Source of the DNA: Nocardiopsis salina YIM 90010
GTDB taxonomy: Bacteria > Actinomycetota > Actinomycetes > Streptosporangiales > Streptosporangiaceae
Assembly: GCF_000341025.1 (NCBI RefSeq)
Contig: NZ_ANBF01000082.1
Coordinates: 11,243 to 52,956 of the forward strand
Length of the DNA stretch: 41,714 bases
Direction of reading: 5' to 3'
The notes below the pieces were generated by a model that was not told the DNA's origin, made no database searches, and saw nothing but the letters and a program-made list of their open reading frames with translations. The translations under genes were made by a program, and so were the position numbers. Below, one piece after another: positions 39,037 through 41,714 of this stretch; position 1 is the stretch's first letter; each line of letters begins with the position of its first letter.

Positions 39037-39143
39037 GTGTGCGCGTGCGGGCCTGCTTTGTGGATTCCGCTCCCGGGGTAGGGGAGGGGCGCAGACATTT
39101 TCCGGGCCCGAGGCGGCCCACCGAGATGGGGCGGAGTACACCC

Positions 39144-39629
39144 GTGTCCAACCCCCCTCAGTATCCGGGCGGCCATCTGCCGCCGGAAGGAGAGCCCGAC
39201 CCCGAACCCACCGACGACCACCGGAAACAGGACCACACCCCGCTCGACACCGAACGGTTCCGGCGCACCACCCCTGCGCGGCTGCGTCCCATCCCCGCGC
39301 GGCGCAGCGGCGGATACTGGCGCCTGCTGGCCGGTGCGACCACTTACGTCATGGTCGTGGGCGGCATGGCCGACTACGCGGACGCCGGGGCCAGGGGCGC
39401 GGCCCACGTGCTCTTCTGGTCGCTGATCGTGCTGGCGATGCTGGTCACCGCCTCCCGTGAACGCAAGCACGGGTGGGAGTCCAGGCCGCGCTGGCCCTAC
39501 GCCGTGGCAGCCCTCGGGGGTGCTGCGTTGGTGGAAGTGCTGGTGCTGCTGGTGGGGTCGCCGGTCATCATCACCGGTTCCCTCATCCTGCTGGGCTTCG
39601 TCGCCTTCGTGCTGATGCTGGCCGGCTGA
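39144..39629 (+). CDS. Four-TM membrane protein of unknown function
   Basis: A 161-residue protein with a disordered, Pro/Glu-rich N-terminal tail of about 45 residues, an Arg-rich patch, then four membrane segments: near residues 61-80 (LLAGATTYVMVVGGMADYA), 88-106, 118-138 and 141-161. I do not recognise a family. The GTG at 39144 is preferred because GGCGGAG sits seven bases before it; an ATG at 39126 has no such site. It is the only gene that could be controlled by the leader peptide and attenuator upstream, which would suggest a link to aromatic amino acids (inference). It converges with tatB. Confidence 0.7.
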   Translation: MSNPPQYPGGHLPPEGEPDPEPTDDHRKQDHTPLDTERFRRTTPARLRPIPARRSGGYWRLLAGATTYVMVVGGMADYADAGARGAAHVLFWSLIVLAMLVTASRERKHGWESRPRWPYAVAALGGAALVEVLVLLVGSPVIITGSLILLGFVAFVLMLAG

Positions 39630-39663
39630 CCCACGCGCCGCAGAGGGCGTGCAGGGGCGGGCC

Positions 39664-39975
39664 TCAGGTGGCCTCGTCGTCGAAGGGGGGACGCTTGCCG
39701 TTGAGGCCCGCGGCCTTCTTCGGCTTCTCGTCCTCCTCGTCCTCCCAGAAGTGCTTCTGGACGAACCGCTTGGGGTTGAGGTCCTGGACGTCGAAGTCCT
39801 TGTACTCCGGGCCCAGCCCCTCCTTGATGTCGTTCGAGGCGCTGTTGGCCATCTTGCGCAGCTGGCGCAGGACACGGCCCACCTGCTGAGCGGCCTTCGG
39901 GAGCTGGTCGGGTCCGAAGATGAGCAGCGCGAGCAGGAGGAGGGCGGCGAACTCGCCCCCGCTGATCCCGAACAT
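39664..39975 (-). CDS. tatB: Sec-independent protein translocase TatB
   Basis: A 103-residue Tat translocase component. One N-terminal membrane helix (GGEFAALLLLALLIFGPDQLP, with the FGP hinge) is followed by the amphipathic helix KAAQQVGRVLRQLRKMANSA and a charged tail. The block YKDFDVQDLNPKRFVQKHF is typical of actinobacterial TatB rather than TatA. The ATG at 39975 follows GAGGAAGC. Confidence 0.9.
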   Translation of the reverse strand: MFGISGGEFAALLLLALLIFGPDQLPKAAQQVGRVLRQLRKMANSASNDIKEGLGPEYKDFDVQDLNPKRFVQKHFWEDEEDEKPKKAAGLNGKRPPFDDEAT

Positions 39976-40073
39976 GTGCTTCCTCGCTTCGTCTACCGAT
40001 CGCTCCAAGAAGGTTAACCGGTATCGGGGGGCTTGGGTGACGGTGCCCTGGTTCGGCGCTGGGAGCCCCACGA

Positions 40074-40111
40074 GAACCGGCCTCCCGCTCCGCGGAGCAG
40101 GAGGCCGGTTC
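40074..40111 (-). terminator. Terminator after the cold-shock gene
   Basis: GAACCGGCCTCC and GGAGGCCGGTTC enclose a second inverted repeat GCTCCGCGGAGC, giving an almost perfect 38-nt palindrome between the cold-shock gene and tatB on the minus strand. Confidence 0.75.
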
Positions 40112-40129
40112 CTTCACGCCGAAGTGTGG

Positions 40130-40333
40130 TCAGACCGAGCGCACGTCGGCCGCCTGCGGGCCCTTGGGGCCCTGGATGATGTCGAACTCGACCTTCTGGT
40201 CCTCTTCCAGGTTCCGGAAGCCGGTGCCCGCGATCGCCGAGTAGTGGACGAACACGTCGGGCTGGCCGCCCTCGACGGCGATGAACCCGAAACCCTTTTC
40301 AGAGTTGAACCACTTCACGGTGCCCTGAGCCAT
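40130..40333 (-). CDS. Cold-shock protein, CspA family
   Basis: A 67-residue nucleic-acid chaperone. RNP1 is KGFGFI and RNP2 VFVHYSA; the start [20 protein letters not shown] and the end QAADVRSV are typical of actinobacterial Csp proteins. The ATG is preceded by GGGAGAG. The long upstream stretch (40334 to about 40490) is likely its 5' untranslated leader, as is common for this family. Confidence 0.96.
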   Translation of the reverse strand: MAQGTVKWFNSEKGFGFIAVEGGQPDVFVHYSAIAGTGFRNLEEDQKVEFDIIQGPKGPQAADVRSV

Positions 40334-40602
40334 CTGCTGCTCTCCCTTGGGGACTGCTTCGGAACCGCACCTTGCTGGTCCCGGGTCGCCGGGCGCCGAA
40401 GCGACGAGTCATCCCCCGACAAAGCGCCCGCGTGAAGTTCCGCGAGGCGCCTGGGGCATCCATGGAAACAACAACAGCAACCAATGCATGACGCTATCAG
40501 GGCAGGTGTGTACTTGCCGAGGGTTTTCTCCGTCGGATCTCCGGCCGGATTGTCCTGTTTCGGCTACGCGAAACTGTTGATTTCCGGCGTTACCGGGGGT
40601 AA

Positions 40603-40633
40603 GGCCTGGTCGGCGTGTTCGCCGAACCAGGCC
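40603..40633 (-). terminator. Second hairpin downstream of the mannosyltransferase gene
   Basis: GGCCTGGT-CGGC pairs with GCCG-A-ACCAGGCC, a 12-bp stem with one bulge and a 6-nt loop. Confidence 0.55.
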
Positions 40634-40649
40634 CTGAGGCGAAAGAAGC

Positions 40650-40671
40650 GGGGCGGCCGTTTGGCCGCCCC
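40650..40671 (-). terminator. Terminator of the mannosyltransferase gene
   Basis: GGGGCGGCC and GGCCGCCCC form a perfect 9-bp stem with loop GTTT, 16 bases after the stop. On the minus strand it is followed by CGCTTCTTTCG. Confidence 0.75.
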
Positions 40672-40686
40672 GAAGTCCGGTCGGTG

Positions 40687-41714
40687 TCAGGAACCGCCGC
40701 TCCCGTAGATCCAGACGTCGAACCACAGCCTTTCGCGCCAGAGCCCCTCGTCCATCGGATATGCGGACAGAACCGGGTAGAGGTAGGCGAAGTTGGCCAG
40801 TACCAGCAGGAGCACCACACCGAAGACCACGCCGCCGAACGCACGTGTGTAGGGGGCGAACCTCGGGCTCTCCTCCCCGGCGCCCATGACCAGGCCGAGC
40901 ATGAGCACGATCGCCAGGACCAGGAACGGCAGGATCGGCAGTGCGTAGAACAGGAACATCGGGCGGTCCGGGAAAGCGAGCCACGGCAGCCACCCGGCGG
41001 CCACGCCGATCAGCACGGCACCGGCGCGCCAGTCCCGAAGGGTGACCCACCAGGCGATCATCGCCACGACCGCCACGAGGCTGAGCCACCACACGATCGG
41101 GGTTCCGATGGAGACCACCGAGGTCACACAGTTGCCGGTGCCGCACCCCACGGCCTCACCGTCGTAGTGGAACATCACCGGGGTGCGCATGACCAGCCAC
41201 TCCCACGGGGCGGAGATGTAGGAGTGGTCGCTGCTCAGGCCGTTGTGGAAGCCCATCATGCGGTCGTGGTAGTCGGCCAGTGAGGCCAGCGCCTCGTAGG
41301 GGGCGGCGAGAAGACCGGGCATCCAGTCCGGCGCCGTGCCGACCGCGTGGTCGCGGTTGTATCCGCCCGAGCTGAACAGCCATCCCGACCAGGAGACGAG
41401 GTAGACCACGCCGGCGACCACCACCGTCTGGACGAACGCAGGTACGGCGTCGATGCCGAACCAGCGGGCGAAGGGGCGGCGCTGGCCCACGCTGCGACGG
41501 GCACCGTAGTCCCAGGCGACGGTGAGCAGACCGAAAGCGGCGACGAAGAACAGTGCCGACCACTTGGTCCCGATCGCCAGACCGAAGCACAGGCCGGCGG
41601 TCACACGCCACCAGCGCATCCCGAGCCAGCCCACGGTGGTCACGTCCACCCCGGCCTCCGCGAGGCGGGCCCACCGTTCGCGGGTCTTGTCCCGGTCGAT
41701 GACCAGGCTCCCCA
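40687..41714 (-). CDS. Protein O-mannosyltransferase, PMT family (5' end outside window)
   Basis: The C-terminal 342 or so residues of a large polytopic membrane enzyme that transfers mannose from polyprenyl-phosphate-mannose to secreted proteins. Visible are GLAIGTKWSALFFVAAFGLL, the periplasmic stretch SWSGWLFSSGGYNRDHA, HNGLSSDHSYISAPWEWLVM, the loop GCGTGNCVTSVVSIGTPIVW with a Cys pair, and the closing membrane segments (ALPILPFLVLAIVLMLGLVM, VLLLVLANFAYLYPVLSAYP). This is the actinobacterial Pmt (PMT plus PMT_4TMC) architecture. The frame runs off the end of the window with a plausible upstream continuation, so the N-terminal catalytic Asp/Glu region is not visible. Confidence 0.9.
   Translation of the reverse strand, partial: GSLVIDRDKTRERWARLAEAGVDVTTVGWLGMRWWRVTAGLCFGLAIGTKWSALFFVAAFGLLTVAWDYGARRSVGQRRPFARWFGIDAVPAFVQTVVVAGVVYLVSWSGWLFSSGGYNRDHAVGTAPDWMPGLLAAPYEALASLADYHDRMMGFHNGLSSDHSYISAPWEWLVMRTPVMFHYDGEAVGCGTGNCVTSVVSIGTPIVWWLSLVAVVAMIAWWVTLRDWRAGAVLIGVAAGWLPWLAFPDRPMFLFYALPILPFLVLAIVLMLGLVMGAGEESPRFAPYTRAFGGVVFGVVLLLVLANFAYLYPVLSAYPMDEGLWRERLWFDVWIYGSGGS

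Larger units (their letters stand above)
38016..39143 (+). other. 1.1-kb intergenic region
   Basis: Apart from the leader peptide and attenuator near 38.9-39.0 kb, no coding region is convincing: the long readings are Arg/Pro/Ala-rich shadows without ribosome binding sites. Bases 38520-38900 are lower in G+C and include the palindrome CCGAATTCGG (38737-38746), a possible operator. Confidence 0.5.
40334..40686 (-). other. 353-bp region between the cold-shock and mannosyltransferase genes
   Basis: No gene is seen. It should contain the cold-shock promoter and leader, plus two consecutive hairpins that end the upstream minus-strand gene. Confidence 0.5.

Overview
The window comes from a high-GC actinomycete. 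Evidence: strong G/C bias at third codon positions, frequent GTG starts, an FdhD/MoeA/MoaC/Mog set, a SepX/GlpR-like divisome protein, a HelD/HelR-like RNA polymerase ATPase, a protein O-mannosyltransferase, and a geosmin synthase. A guanidine-III riboswitch that, as I remember it, differs at one position from the Thermobifida aptamer used for structure work points to Nocardiopsaceae (Nocardiopsis or a relative). That family assignment is inference.

Layout. 1-6.1 kb: 3' part of a HelD/HelR-like ATPase, a convergent membrane protein, a tandem universal stress protein and GTP-dependent PEP carboxykinase (pckG) with a DasR/GntR-like operator candidate. 6.2-12.4 kb (minus strand): two sodium:solute symporter units. 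One is a four-gene run (LytS-type kinase, LytTR regulator, small membrane protein, symporter) with 4-nt start/stop overlaps throughout; the other is a DUF485-actP pair. 12.7-13.1 kb: guanidine-III riboswitch and the guanidinium exporter gene sugE/gdx. 13.1-17.9 kb: fdhD, a HAD phosphatase, a methyltransferase, a cardiolipin-synthase-like PLD protein and two small unknown proteins.

18.3-26.0 kb is the centrepiece. Two paralogous family 2B encapsulin shell proteins, each with an inserted cyclic-nucleotide-binding-like domain, are followed by a polyprenyl diphosphate synthase, an IspH with a roughly 114-residue N-terminal extension, and a two-domain geosmin synthase. Together they encode the last MEP-pathway step, prenyl chain elongation, sesquiterpene cyclisation/fragmentation and a two-component protein shell. 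The natural reading is a nanocompartment in which IPP/DMAPP become FPP and then geosmin. Both shell proteins lack the canonical phosphate-binding Arg/Ser of cAMP receptors. The geosmin synthase carries a duplicated GPTGLGTS(S/A)AR motif after each cyclase domain.

26.1-28.1 kb is a scar of mobile DNA: an IS5-family element with a -1 frameshift transposase, bounded by CTAG repeats, abuts a tyrosine integrase that has lost its N-terminus. The integrase lies next to tRNA-Arg(CCT), a plausible old attachment site. 28.4-41.7 kb is mostly housekeeping: a VanY-like peptidase, MscL with a zinc-ribbon tail, a SAF/CpaB-like protein, an FmdB-like zinc ribbon with a serine-rich tail, 5-formyl-THF cyclo-ligase, galU, moeA-moaC-mog, a RimJ-like acetyltransferase, a SepX-like protein, tRNA-Ala(CGC), a candidate Trp/Tyr leader peptide and attenuator ahead of a four-TM protein, tatB, a cold-shock protein, and the 3' part of a protein mannosyltransferase. 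Positions and motifs were read by eye; no database search was run.
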